From Massilia norwichensis (lineage in GTDB: Bacteria > Pseudomonadota > Gammaproteobacteria > Burkholderiales > Burkholderiaceae_D): a stretch of DNA of 64,000 bases. Where the stretch lies: positions 124,001 through 188,000 of the forward strand of contig NZ_JANUGX010000003.1 in NCBI RefSeq assembly GCF_024753245.1, written 5' to 3'. This document shows, piece after piece, positions 18,982 through 26,894 of the stretch. Position numbers and translations under genes: made by a program. How positions within the stretch are numbered: position 1 is the stretch's first letter; each line of letters opens with the position of its first letter. The notes below the pieces were generated by a model. The model searched no databases and was not told the origin of the DNA. It was given only the letters and a program-made list of their open reading frames with translations.

Positions 18982-19231
18982 AGCACGATCCCATTTTCAC
19001 GTTTGACAAACACTCCGACTGCTGGGGATAGGAGCGGAAATGTAAAACGATCTTTCTACCGCATCTACCTTCGCCTCAAACCGCGAAGCTTACGAGCCTA
19101 AGAACAATAAAAAAACCATAAGTACCCATGCGAAACCACGGGTCTCCGTCATTTAGAGCGACCTCCATGCCACACAACTTTAGTTTAATAGCATGCACAT
19201 TTACGCTTGCACAACTTAAATGCTGACGTCC

Positions 19232-19762
19232 TTAGAAACCCGGGTCAAATTCCTTTGCCTCCGACCAAACACAGCGCGGAGCAACGATATCTTCCCCACT
19301 TACCTCAAGGAAATCATCTTTCTCGACTGACCCGTCGGCCGCTACAAAAATTCGCGCAAACCCGCCTTCGGCTACGGCCCCTTCCAAAATCTTAACAATT
19401 CGCTTTAACTGGAAATTTCCTCTACCATCTCGCCGCGTTTGAACATGAATCCGAAAATCAGAAATTTTCTCGCAAAGACAGAAATCAAAAATGTCCTCAA
19501 CCTTATCGAATATGAAGCGCTGCTGCGGACCATACCCCCCCACAGGGGAAATATCTAAATGAAATATTTGCGAATTCAGAGGCACTTCAAAAAACCGATA
19601 TCTGCGTAAGCCCGGCTGTTGAAACATCTGGCGTATCACTTCTAAACGATCGCTGTCTTCCCAGTTGTCGTAAGCATGGAACACTTGTAATACCTTCCAA
19701 TATAAGAGCCCGGCTGCGCATAGTGCGGCAAACCAGAGGAAGTACCGCTCACTGGTGCGCAA
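19232..19762 (-). CDS. Membrane-anchored hypothetical protein
   Basis: About 176 residues, probably starting at TTG 19762 (no ATG is available near the start). An N-terminal hydrophobic helix (YFLWFAALCAAGLLYW) is followed by a soluble domain of about 150 residues with alternating hydrophobic strands (RYRFFEVPLNSQIFHLDISP, KISDFRIHVQTRRDG) and an acidic end. One membrane pass with a periplasmic domain is predicted. No family recognised. Its start faces the XRE gene across the palindrome at 19789-19820, so the two may share control. Confidence 0.55.
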   Translation of the reverse strand: MRTSERYFLWFAALCAAGLLYWKVLQVFHAYDNWEDSDRLEVIRQMFQQPGLRRYRFFEVPLNSQIFHLDISPVGGYGPQQRFIFDKVEDIFDFCLCEKISDFRIHVQTRRDGRGNFQLKRIVKILEGAVAEGGFARIFVAADGSVEKDDFLEVSGEDIVAPRCVWSEAKEFDPGF

Positions 19763-19788
19763 GCGCAGCGCTGTAGTAACGTTTGTAG

Positions 19789-19820
19789 ACTATACACTAC
19801 ATTTAAATGTAGCGTATAGT
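19789..19820. promoter_or_regulatory. 32-bp palindrome, candidate operator of the XRE regulator
   Basis: Arms ACTATACACTACATTT and AAATGTAGCGTATAGT are inverted repeats with a single mismatch and no spacer. The site lies between the divergent frames starting at 19762 and 19851, the usual place for an autoregulated XRE operator. The extreme AT centre (TTTAAA) would also favour promoter opening. Confidence 0.65.
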
Positions 19821-19850
19821 ACATCGTAAGAACCGTGGTCCGCGGGCATC

Positions 19851-20192
19851 ATGCCAGCCATGACCTCGACACCCGAAAAAAATACCGAACACAGGGATCC
19901 GGTGTGCACGGCTGTTGGCAGGACGTTGAAGCGTCTACGAATCTCCTCAAAAATGAGTCAAGAGGGTCTTGCGTTCGCAGCGGAGGTCGACCGAGTTTTT
20001 GTCTCCAAGATTGAGCGTGGGATTGCGAACCCATCTCTTTTGACACTAACTAGTTTATGTTTAGCGCTCGGCGTGACACTTCCGGATCTTCTCAAGGACG
20101 TAGATCTCTCATCAGTCTCGCGCAATGGACAGCGCCGACGGGCGAACTCAGCACAGCCTGTTCTAAAAGTGCAAAAGGGACGTTTGCGGTAA
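19851..20192 (+). CDS. XRE-family helix-turn-helix regulator
   Basis: A 113-residue protein with one HTH_3/XRE domain at about residues 22-83: GRTLKRLRISSKMSQEGLAFAAEVDRVFVSKIERG, then NPSLLTLTSLCLALGVTLPDLL. The C-terminal 30 residues are basic and probably disordered. An alternative ATG lies three codons in (19860). It faces the operator-like palindrome at 19789-19820. Lone XRE repressors near the end of a mobile element often control excision or transfer genes, but none is present in the window. Confidence 0.85.
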   Translation: MPAMTSTPEKNTEHRDPVCTAVGRTLKRLRISSKMSQEGLAFAAEVDRVFVSKIERGIANPSLLTLTSLCLALGVTLPDLLKDVDLSSVSRNGQRRRANSAQPVLKVQKGRLR

Positions 20193-20252
20193 TAGGCGCA
20201 CCTGTTGATGGCTTACCATTATGTGTTCAGCAAGAAAATTCGCACTTACCGG

Positions 20253-20372
20253 CTGTGGATATGTTGGGCGAGCACCCGCCCAACACCGTGGGGATAAGCT
20301 GTGCACGGGGGTGCACAACATGAACCCGTTGTACACGCCCCGCACACAGCTTACCCCCACTTACCCACAGCG
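20253..20372. repeat. Cluster of hairpins and DnaA-box-like sequences next to the thyA junction
   Basis: First, a perfect 8-bp stem: GTTGGGCG (20263-20270), 6-nt loop, CGCCCAAC (20277-20284). Second, a long imperfect hairpin with about 30-nt arms, 20290-20319 against 20328-20357, 8-nt loop; it contains GTGCACAAC opposite GTTGTACAC and TAAGCTGTG opposite CACAGCTTA. Third, near-matches to the DnaA box TGTGGATAA: TGTGGATAT (20254-20262), TGGGGATAA (20289-20297) and, on the other strand, TGTGGGTAA (20369-20361). Function unknown; recombinase, replication or RNA roles are all possible. Confidence 0.6.
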
Positions 20373-20448
20373 GCCGGTTGGACCTCATGCAGCTAGAGCG
20401 ACCATTATCATTGAGAGAGATAGTTTGTCCAAGACCAAAGAGCAGCCT

Positions 20449-20760
20449 ATGAGTACAGAATCTCTGAGTTCTGACAATGTGACCAAACCCTTCAATATCG
20501 CCTCCTACGCGCTGCTGACCCACATGATGGCGCAGCAGGCGAACCTCGAAGTCGGCGATTTCATCTGGACCGGCGGCGACTGTCACCTGTATTCGAACCA
20601 CCTGGAACAGGTCGAGCTGCAGCTGTCGCGCGACGAGCGCCCGCTGCCCAAGCTGCTCATCAAACGCAAGCCGGATTCGCTGTTCGACTACAAGTTCGAA
20701 GACTTCGAAGTGGTCGGCTACGATCCGCATCCGGCCATCAAGGCCCCTGTGGCGGTATGA
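20449..20760 (+). pseudogene. thyA: Thymidylate synthase, C-terminal fragment only (5' end replaced)
   Basis: From [17 protein letters not shown] to the stop, 90 residues match the end of ThyA (E. coli 175-264), including [10 protein letters not shown] with the substrate His/Tyr and IKRKPDS. Everything before is lost, including the catalytic Cys of the PCH motif and the Arg and Asp of the nucleotide site. In its place is an unrelated leader starting [13 protein letters not shown]. The boundary is near 20485-20490, where composition also changes from AT-richer island DNA to GC-rich host DNA. The frame is open, but the product cannot be an active enzyme. folA follows 3 bp later, the usual thyA-folA order. 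Confidence 0.92.
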
Positions 20761-20763
20761 GTC

Positions 20764-21249
20764 ATGACTAAGCAAATCACTTTGGTGGTCGCGATGGACG
20801 CCCAGCGCGGCATCGGCGTCGACAACCAGCTGCCCTGGCACCTGCCCGAGGACCTGGCCCACTTCAAGCGCGTCACGCTGGAGCGGCCGATCATCATGGG
20901 CCGCAAGACCTTCGACTCGATCGGTCGCCCGCTGCCCAAGCGCCGCAATATCGTCGTCACCCGCAACCGCGACTGGTCGCACGAGGGTGTCGAGGTCGCA
21001 GGCTCGCTGGAAGAAGCGATCGCGCTGGCCGGCGACGGGCCGTCCAGCATCATCGGCGGCGCCCAGATCTTCCACGAAGCCCTGCCGCTGGCAGACCGCA
21101 TGATCGTCACCCACATCGATGCCGTCTACCGCTGCGACACCTTCTTCCCGGAGATCGATCCGGCCGTGTGGCGCGTCAGCGCGCGTGAAGAACATGCATC
21201 AAGCGAGGGCGTGGCTTACGCCTTCGTCACGTACGAACGCAACCCGTAA
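20764..21249 (+). CDS. folA: Dihydrofolate reductase
   Basis: A 161-residue DHFR, which reduces dihydrofolate to tetrahydrofolate with NADPH. Landmarks: ITLVVAMDAQRGIGVDNQLPWHLPEDLAHFK (substrate site, acidic residue in the first helix), IMGRKTFDSIGRPLPKRRNIVVTR (NADPH) and SIIGGAQIF. Normal length. It directly follows the thyA fragment and would normally be co-transcribed with it; its promoter now has to lie in island DNA or in the thyA remnant. Confidence 0.97.
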   Translation: MTKQITLVVAMDAQRGIGVDNQLPWHLPEDLAHFKRVTLERPIIMGRKTFDSIGRPLPKRRNIVVTRNRDWSHEGVEVAGSLEEAIALAGDGPSSIIGGAQIFHEALPLADRMIVTHIDAVYRCDTFFPEIDPAVWRVSAREEHASSEGVAYAFVTYERNP

Positions 21250-21273
21250 CAAGTAACAAGTAACAAGTAATAG
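21246..21273 (+). repeat. Heptanucleotide tandem repeat (GTAACAA) over the folA stop
   Basis: Three exact GTAACAA units followed by the decayed unit GTAATAG. The folA stop codon TAA is inside the first unit, so changes in copy number would not alter the protein but would alter the 33-bp gap to the next gene. Confidence 0.75.
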
Positions 21274-21282
21274 GTAAACAGT

Positions 21283-21903
21283 ATGTCCGGACACGGTTTT
21301 CACGTCCATGGACCGCACGATCACGCGGTCGAACACGTCGCCCATGGCGGCGACAGCTTCTCCAACCGGATCGCCGTCATGACCGCGGTGCTGGCCACGG
21401 TCGGTGCGCTGTTCGGCTACCTGGGCGGCGCGACCCAGAACGACGCGGCTCTCTTCAAGAACAACGCGGCGATCGCCAAGACCACGGCGGCCAACGCCTG
21501 GAACTACTACCAGGCCAAGTCGAGCAAGCAGAACCTGGCTGAACTCGCGGCCGAGCTGCCCGGCATCGGCGCGCAGGCGCAGGCCAAGTACCAGGCCGAC
21601 GTCGCCCGCTACGAAGGCGAAAAGGCCGGCATCAAGAAGGAAGCCGAGAAGTACGAGGCGCAGTCCGACGAGTGGAACGCCAAGTCCGAAAAGGCACTGC
21701 ACACCCACCACCAGTGGGCGCTGGCCACCACCGCCGAGCAGATCGCGATCTCGCTGGCGGCGATCACGCTGCTGACGCGGCGGCGCTGGCTGCTGAGTGC
21801 GACCTACGCGGTCGCCGCGATCGGCTTCGCGCTAGGTGCTTTCGCGTGGTTGCATGTCGATCCGATCGGGGCACTGCTGGCTGGAGGCGCCGCCGCGCAC
21901 TGA
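21283..21903 (+). CDS. DUF4337 membrane protein
   Basis: A 206-residue protein with the DUF4337 plan: a His-rich start (HGFHVHGPHDHAVEH), a first membrane helix (IAVMTAVLATVGALFGYLGG), a conserved NDAALFKNNAAIAKTTAANAWNYYQAKSSKQ segment (quoted in part), a central Ala/Glu-rich helical region likely to form coiled coil, and two C-terminal membrane helices. The function of the family is unknown. Confidence 0.88.
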   Translation: MSGHGFHVHGPHDHAVEHVAHGGDSFSNRIAVMTAVLATVGALFGYLGGATQNDAALFKNNAAIAKTTAANAWNYYQAKSSKQNLAELAAELPGIGAQAQAKYQADVARYEGEKAGIKKEAEKYEAQSDEWNAKSEKALHTHHQWALATTAEQIAISLAAITLLTRRRWLLSATYAVAAIGFALGAFAWLHVDPIGALLAGGAAAH

Positions 21904-22021
21904 CCAGCGCCGCTGTGGCCGCGTCCGGCCCGACGGGATATTTGGTGAGATTTGTTGCCATCGAGACATGCTATGCTCGGCGTTTCCGTCCATGCAAAAC
22001 GCATTCCCGAAGGAGTTCCGG

Positions 22022-22822
22022 ATGAAGTTCAGCCCCTGCGCCGCCGCGCTCGCCATCCTCGCTTTCACCGCCCTGCCCGGCCATGCCGACGAGCCGTCGA
22101 CCCAGACCACGATCACTATCTACGCGGGCGGCAAGCCGGTCGCCACCTTGATGATGCCGATCGGCGCGAAGGGCAACCTGGCCGCCAATGCCAACCACGT
22201 CGACGACGGCAACACGCAAACCCGCTTCACCGGCAACGTACAAGGGAAGCTGCAGCTTCCGGCCGCGCAGGAACTGGTCTTCTACGGCGAAGACATCGAA
22301 CTGAAGACCGAGAAGCTCAGCCCCGAACGCCTCAGGGCGGTGCGCGACATCGAGGCCATGGCAGTCTCCGACCAGTTGTACCGCGGGCGCTCCGCCACCG
22401 GCGAGCTGAGTCCGGAAGAGTGGAAGAAGCAGAATGCGATCGACGCTGCCAACATGAAGCGGCTGGTCGAAATCGTCGACGCCTTCGGCTGGCCCGGCGT
22501 GCGCTTTGCCGGCGCCGCCTCCGGAACGGCCTTCCTGGTCTTGCAGCATGCCGACCACGCCAGCCAGCGCAAATATCTCCCGCTGCTGCGCGAAGCAGTC
22601 AGGCGTCACGATGCCATCGGCAGCGACCTGGCGATGCTCGAAGACCGCGTGCGCGTCGCCGACGGCAAGCCCCAGCTGTACGGCACCCAGTTGGCGACCA
22701 ATCCCCTGCGCTTCGCGCCGATCGAGGATGAGGCACGGGTCGACGAGCGTCGCAGCAGCGTCGGGCTGCCGCCGCTGGCCGAGTATGCCAAGATGCTGGG
22801 GCTGAACTACACGCCGAAATAA
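22022..22822 (+). CDS. Secreted DUF6624-like protein
   Basis: A 266-residue protein with a signal peptide (cleaved after GHA near residue 22). The N-terminal part of about 90 residues is beta-rich. The rest matches the DUF6624 pattern: a helical segment with KRLVEIVDAFGWPGVRFAG, AFLVLQHADHASQRKYLPLLREAV, ALLEDRV-like MLEDRVRVADGKPQLYGTQ, and a terminal VDERRSSVGLPPLAEY. The His in LQHAD is conserved in the family; the activity is not known. ATG 22022 follows AAGGAGTTCCGG. Confidence 0.82.
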   Translation: MKFSPCAAALAILAFTALPGHADEPSTQTTITIYAGGKPVATLMMPIGAKGNLAANANHVDDGNTQTRFTGNVQGKLQLPAAQELVFYGEDIELKTEKLSPERLRAVRDIEAMAVSDQLYRGRSATGELSPEEWKKQNAIDAANMKRLVEIVDAFGWPGVRFAGAASGTAFLVLQHADHASQRKYLPLLREAVRRHDAIGSDLAMLEDRVRVADGKPQLYGTQLATNPLRFAPIEDEARVDERRSSVGLPPLAEYAKMLGLNYTPK

Positions 22823-22848
22823 GACGCTGTGGCGCGCCGGCGGCCCGC

Positions 22849-23361
22849 CTAGATGTGGGCCCGGCTGGCGCCCTCTTCGCTGCCGGCGGGGCGGGCCACC
22901 GAACGCCGCTCGCGAAACTGCCGCCGCAGCCTCGCATGCCGGTGCGCGAAGAAGTGCCCCACGAACCAGGCCACGATGCCGCTCGCCATACGCGGTGTGA
23001 ACTCGAGGGTGTCGATGACCCGCGCACCGTCTTCGGCCGGCTCGATGACCCGCTCGTGGCGCCACAGCTTCATCGACAGCAGCGGCGATTGCTCGACGAA
23101 ACGCCGGCCCGGCTCCATCTCGACGAAGGTGAGGCGCGAGAGGTCGACCGGCACCAGTCCGAACAGCAGGAAGCGGCAATTCCCCAAGGGTTTACCGAGG
23201 CTGCCCTGGTCCTGCGGAATACGCTGCATCCCGTCCGGGAAGGTCATCTTCAGGATCGGCGCCATCTCTGCCTGCACGCCGCGCGCGGAGGTACTCCAGC
23301 GCCAGAGTTCGGCGGCCGGGCGGGGAATCCTGCTCTCGAATGTGATGCGTACCGTGCGCAT
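22849..23361 (-). CDS. SRPBCC (START-like) domain protein
   Basis: A 170-residue protein beginning MRTVRITFESRIPRPAAELWRW, the first strand and helix of a polyketide-cyclase/START-like fold, followed by strands around FVEMEPGRRFVEQSPL, LWRHERVIEPAED and RVIDTLEFTPR. Such proteins bind hydrophobic ligands. The ligand is unknown. ATG 23361 is preceded by AGGAGCCGCC on the coding strand; the longer open frame has no domain content. Confidence 0.8.
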   Translation of the reverse strand: MRTVRITFESRIPRPAAELWRWSTSARGVQAEMAPILKMTFPDGMQRIPQDQGSLGKPLGNCRFLLFGLVPVDLSRLTFVEMEPGRRFVEQSPLLSMKLWRHERVIEPAEDGARVIDTLEFTPRMASGIVAWFVGHFFAHRHARLRRQFRERRSVARPAGSEEGASRAHI

Positions 23362-23576
23362 GGCGGCTCCTGTGAAGGGATCATGCCATTCTAGCATTGC
23401 TGCGCCGGCAACAACGGTGCGCCGCCGGCTGACCAGTCTGGCTAAGCTAATAAAAAATTTGCGCCGACTTGCGGAAATTCTGCGAAAATCCGCTTCTATT
23501 TTTTTTACGGTGCCGTGCCCGGCCATCACCCGCTTGAGGGAGATGGGGTGCACGGCGCTTCGCTTTGGAGCTGTCC

Positions 23577-25832
23577 ATGAAATTTCGATTCCCCATCGTC
23601 ATCATTGACGAGGACTTCCGTTCCGAGAACACCTCGGGCCTCGGCATTCGCGCGCTGGCAGCCGCGATGGAAAAAGAAGGCATGGAAGTGCTCGGCCTGA
23701 CCAGCTACGGCGACCTGTCCCAGTTCGCCCAGCAGCAGTCGCGCGCTTCGGCCTTCGTGCTGTCGATCGACGACGAGGAATTCGGCGGCGGGACGCTCGA
23801 AGAGACCAACTTCGCGCTGGCCGCGCTGCGCGCCTTCGTGCAGGAGATCCGCCACAAGAACTCGGACATCCCGATCTACATCTACGGCGAGACCCGCACC
23901 AGCCGCCACATCCCGAACGACATCCTGAAGGAGCTGCACGGCTTCATCCACATGTTCGAGGACACGCCGGAATTCGTCGCGCGCCACATCATCCGCGAAG
24001 CCAAGGCTTACCTGGACAGCCTGGCGCCGCCCTTCTTCCGCGCCCTGGTCAACTACGCCAACGACGGTTCCTATTCCTGGCACTGCCCCGGCCACTCGGG
24101 CGGCGTCGCCTTCCTGAAGTCGCCTATCGGCCAGATGTTCCACCAGTTCTTCGGCGAGAACATGCTGCGCGCCGACGTCTGCAACGCGGTCGAGGAACTC
24201 GGCCAGCTGCTCGACCACACCGGCCCGGTCGCCAAGTCCGAACGCAATGCCGCGCGCATCTACAACGCCGACCACTGCTACTTCGTCACCAACGGCACCT
24301 CGACCTCGAACAAGATGGTCTGGCACTCGACCGTGGCGCCGGGCGACATCGTCGTGGTCGACCGTAACTGCCACAAGTCGATCCTGCACTCGATCATCAT
24401 GTGCGGTGCGATTCCCGTGTTCCTGATGCCGACCCGGAACAACCTCGGCATCATCGGTCCGATCCCGCTCGAAGAGTTCACCCCCGAGTCGATCGCCCGC
24501 AAGATCGAGGCGAACCCGTTCGCCCGCGAAGCCAAGAACAAGAAGCCGCGCATCCTCACCATCACCCAGTCGACCTACGACGGCGTGGTGTACAACGTCG
24601 AGACCTTGCGCGAAATGTTGGACGGTAAGATCGACACCCTGCACTTCGACGAAGCCTGGATCCCGCACGCGACCTTCCACGACTTCTACAAGAACATGCA
24701 CGCGATCGGCCGCGACCGCCCGCGCGCCAAGGAGTCGATGATCTTCTCGACCCAGTCGACCCACAAGCTGCTGGCCGGCCTGTCGCAGGCCTCGCAGGTG
24801 CTGGTGCGCGAATCGGAAACCGTCAAGCTGGACCAGGACGCCTTCAACGAGGCCTACCTGATGCACACCTCGACCTCGCCGCAGTACTCGATCATCGCGT
24901 CCTGCGACGTCGCCGCGGCGATGATGGAAGCGCCGGGCGGCACCGCCCTGGTCGAAGAATCGATCTACGAATCGCTGGACTTCCGCCGCGCGATGCAGAA
25001 GGTCGACGAGGAAATCGGCGACGACTGGTGGTTCAAGGTCTGGGGCCCGCAGGTCACCAGCGAGGAAGGCATCGGCACCCAGGCCGACTGGATGATCCAC
25101 GCCGACCACACCTGGCACGGCTTCGGCAAGCTGGCCGAAGGCTTCAACATGCTGGACCCGATCAAGGCCACCGTCGTGACGCCGGGCCTGGCGCTGGACG
25201 GCACCTTCGACGATTCCGGCATCCCGGCCTCGATCGTGACCAAGTACCTGGCCGAGCACGGCGTGATCATCGAGAAGTGCGGCCTGTACTCGTTCTTCAT
25301 CCTGTTCACGATCGGTATCACCAAGGGCCGCTGGAACACGCTGGTCACCGCCCTGCAGCAGTTCAAGGACGACTACGACCGCAACCAGCCGATGTGGCGC
25401 ATCATGCCGGAGTTCACGGCCGCCAACCCGCGCTACGAAGCCTGGGGCCTGCGCGACCTGTGCCAGTCGATCCACGACTTCTACAAGTCGCGCGACGTGG
25501 CACGCCTGACCACCGAGATGTACCTGTCGGACATGATCCCGGCGATGAAGCCGTCGGACGCCTTCGCCAAGATGGCGCACCGCGAAATCGAACGCGTGTC
25601 GATCGAAGAGCTGGAAGGCCGCATCACGGCGATCCTGCTGACGCCTTACCCGCCGGGTATCCCGCTCCTGATCCCGGGCGAGCGCTTCAACAAGACCATC
25701 GTCGACTACCTGCGCTTCGCGCGCGACTTCAACGAGCGCTTCCCGGGCTTCGAGACCGATGTGCACGGGCTGGTCAAGCGTGAGGTGGATGGGAAGATGG
25801 GTTATTTCGTGGATTGCGTGAAGCAGGACTGA
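23577..25832 (+). CDS. Arginine/lysine/ornithine decarboxylase (PLP fold-type I, inducible type)
   Basis: A 751-residue enzyme of the bacterial basic amino acid decarboxylase family. The N-terminal wing domain (about 1-130, response-regulator-like: FPIVIIDEDFRSENTSG) precedes the PLP domain with SYSWHCPGHSGGVAF, the Asp-Glu-Ala-Trp motif (HFDEAWIPHA) and the PLP lysine in STHKLLAGLSQ (about residue 396). The C-terminal domain ends in PYPPGIPLLIPGE. Length fits arginine decarboxylase AdiA (about 755) better than CadA, but the substrate cannot be fixed by eye. These enzymes consume a proton and help acid resistance. No cognate antiporter is adjacent. GGAGCTGTCC precedes ATG 23577. Confidence 0.94.
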   Translation: MKFRFPIVIIDEDFRSENTSGLGIRALAAAMEKEGMEVLGLTSYGDLSQFAQQQSRASAFVLSIDDEEFGGGTLEETNFALAALRAFVQEIRHKNSDIPIYIYGETRTSRHIPNDILKELHGFIHMFEDTPEFVARHIIREAKAYLDSLAPPFFRALVNYANDGSYSWHCPGHSGGVAFLKSPIGQMFHQFFGENMLRADVCNAVEELGQLLDHTGPVAKSERNAARIYNADHCYFVTNGTSTSNKMVWHSTVAPGDIVVVDRNCHKSILHSIIMCGAIPVFLMPTRNNLGIIGPIPLEEFTPESIARKIEANPFAREAKNKKPRILTITQSTYDGVVYNVETLREMLDGKIDTLHFDEAWIPHATFHDFYKNMHAIGRDRPRAKESMIFSTQSTHKLLAGLSQASQVLVRESETVKLDQDAFNEAYLMHTSTSPQYSIIASCDVAAAMMEAPGGTALVEESIYESLDFRRAMQKVDEEIGDDWWFKVWGPQVTSEEGIGTQADWMIHADHTWHGFGKLAEGFNMLDPIKATVVTPGLALDGTFDDSGIPASIVTKYLAEHGVIIEKCGLYSFFILFTIGITKGRWNTLVTALQQFKDDYDRNQPMWRIMPEFTAANPRYEAWGLRDLCQSIHDFYKSRDVARLTTEMYLSDMIPAMKPSDAFAKMAHREIERVSIEELEGRITAILLTPYPPGIPLLIPGERFNKTIVDYLRFARDFNERFPGFETDVHGLVKREVDGKMGYFVDCVKQD

Positions 25833-25856
25833 TTTATCGATTTAGCCAAGCGTTGA

Positions 25857-25884
25857 AAAGCCCGAAGCGATTCGGGCTTTTTTT
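25857..25884 (+). terminator. Rho-independent terminator of the decarboxylase gene
   Basis: AAAGCCCGAA, loop GCGA, TTCGGGCTTT followed by more T: a perfect 10-bp stem with a T run, 25 bp after the stop. Confidence 0.95.
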
Positions 25885-25965
25885 CGTCCCTTACGGCGAC
25901 AATGCGTGAGAAATTCTTGCCGGTGCGTCCCTTACAATCGCATACCACACTATTTCACGGAAGCC

Positions 25966-26766
25966 ATGCAGCTTTATCAAACCAGAATCCCAGCGCCAAA
26001 AGATTGGCAACAGTTGCAACGTATCGCGAACGACTTTTACAAGAATTTATACAAGGATTCTTCCGTCGACGAATATGGCACCAATGGTCAAGCCCAGGAC
26101 GGTGTAGACGTGTATGTGTACGGCGGCGCTACGGCGGTCGCCGTGCAATGCAAATGTGTTGAGGAATTCTCGCCAGCCGAATTACGCAACGAATTCAACA
26201 AGACAGAAACATTCAATAATAGGATTGATCTGTACATTCTCGTTGTAACGGTGCCGAGAGATACCAAACTCACCGATGAGGCAGCAAAACTCACGCGAGA
26301 GAATGCACGAAATATTCGCATCGAGGTCAAATTCTGGCAGTCAATGGCGGAAGAGATGGCCTCCGTCGATGAATTAGCAAAAAAATATTTGGGTTTTGTC
26401 GCTCGATATCCAGTGTTAGTAGAAGGCGCCGGTGCCTCGGCTCACATTACCCTTGAAACAGAGACGAGCTGCTTCAAGTTTGTCGTCACCCATATGGCAA
26501 GCATCAGCGACATAAAGTCTTACGGAAAGGACCTGCTTTTAGTCACTTCTCTCCAAGCCAACAAATCAGCATGTTTTCATAACTTGGGTGGCGGCCACTG
26601 GAGCGACTTCGACGGGGTAATCGGATGCACCAAACTGGATGCGTTTGCTGCCTGGATCTGGTTTAGCAGGTTTCGCGACTTCGATGAGCTGATGAAAACT
26701 TCAGGACAGGGTCAGAGCATCCTGATTACCGACCGCCAGCTGAATGAAATCCGGCGCTTGAGCTAG
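25966..26766 (+). CDS. Orphan Mrr/PD-(D/E)XK-like nuclease-domain protein
   Basis: A 266-residue protein. Residues 11-130 resemble the restriction-endonuclease-like domain often placed at the front of defence NTPases: DWQQLQRIANDFYKNLY, YGTNGQAQDGVDVYV, VAVQCKC, then ELRNEF and LYILVVTVPRD. Asp48 and Gln61-x-Lys63 fit the D...(E/Q)xK active site in its Gln form. The C-terminal half (135-266) is unrecognised and has no NTPase motifs. The gene is clearly AT-richer than its neighbours and lies alone between a terminator and dcd, as expected for acquired DNA. ATG 25966 skips an upstream segment without domain content. Confidence 0.75.
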   Translation: MQLYQTRIPAPKDWQQLQRIANDFYKNLYKDSSVDEYGTNGQAQDGVDVYVYGGATAVAVQCKCVEEFSPAELRNEFNKTETFNNRIDLYILVVTVPRDTKLTDEAAKLTRENARNIRIEVKFWQSMAEEMASVDELAKKYLGFVARYPVLVEGAGASAHITLETETSCFKFVVTHMASISDIKSYGKDLLLVTSLQANKSACFHNLGGGHWSDFDGVIGCTKLDAFAAWIWFSRFRDFDELMKTSGQGQSILITDRQLNEIRRLS

Positions 26767-26854
26767 GCGCAAGTTTGACGCCAACCCTGCGAGCGAAGGG
26801 CATCATGGCGGCATAAAAAAAGGAGGCCGCAGCGTCCTTTAATCTGATGCAGCA

Positions 26855-26883
26855 CTTGGGTCCCCGCCTTCGCGGGGACGACG
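26855..26883. repeat. REP-like palindrome
   Basis: CTTGGGTCCCCGCCTTCGCGGGGACGACG contains GTCCCCGC-CTTC-GCGGGGAC, an 8-bp perfect stem. The same family occurs at 52528, about 55237 and 60901. It lies 11 bp beyond the dcd stop. Confidence 0.8.
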
Positions 26884-26894
26884 TGCGCTGTGTA

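Noticed and set aside
20253..20372. Chromosomal oriC
   Set aside because: The DnaA-box-like sites are imperfect, no AT-rich unwinding region is seen, and dnaA, dnaN, rpmH or gidA are absent.
20221..20448. In-frame upstream extension of the thyA fragment
   Set aside because: It runs through the hairpin cluster and shows no ThyA similarity; only the part from PFNIASY on is ThyA.
23526..25766. Minus-strand open frame of 746 codons opposite the decarboxylase
   Set aside because: Shadow of a highly biased GC-rich gene. The plus strand holds all PLP-enzyme motifs.
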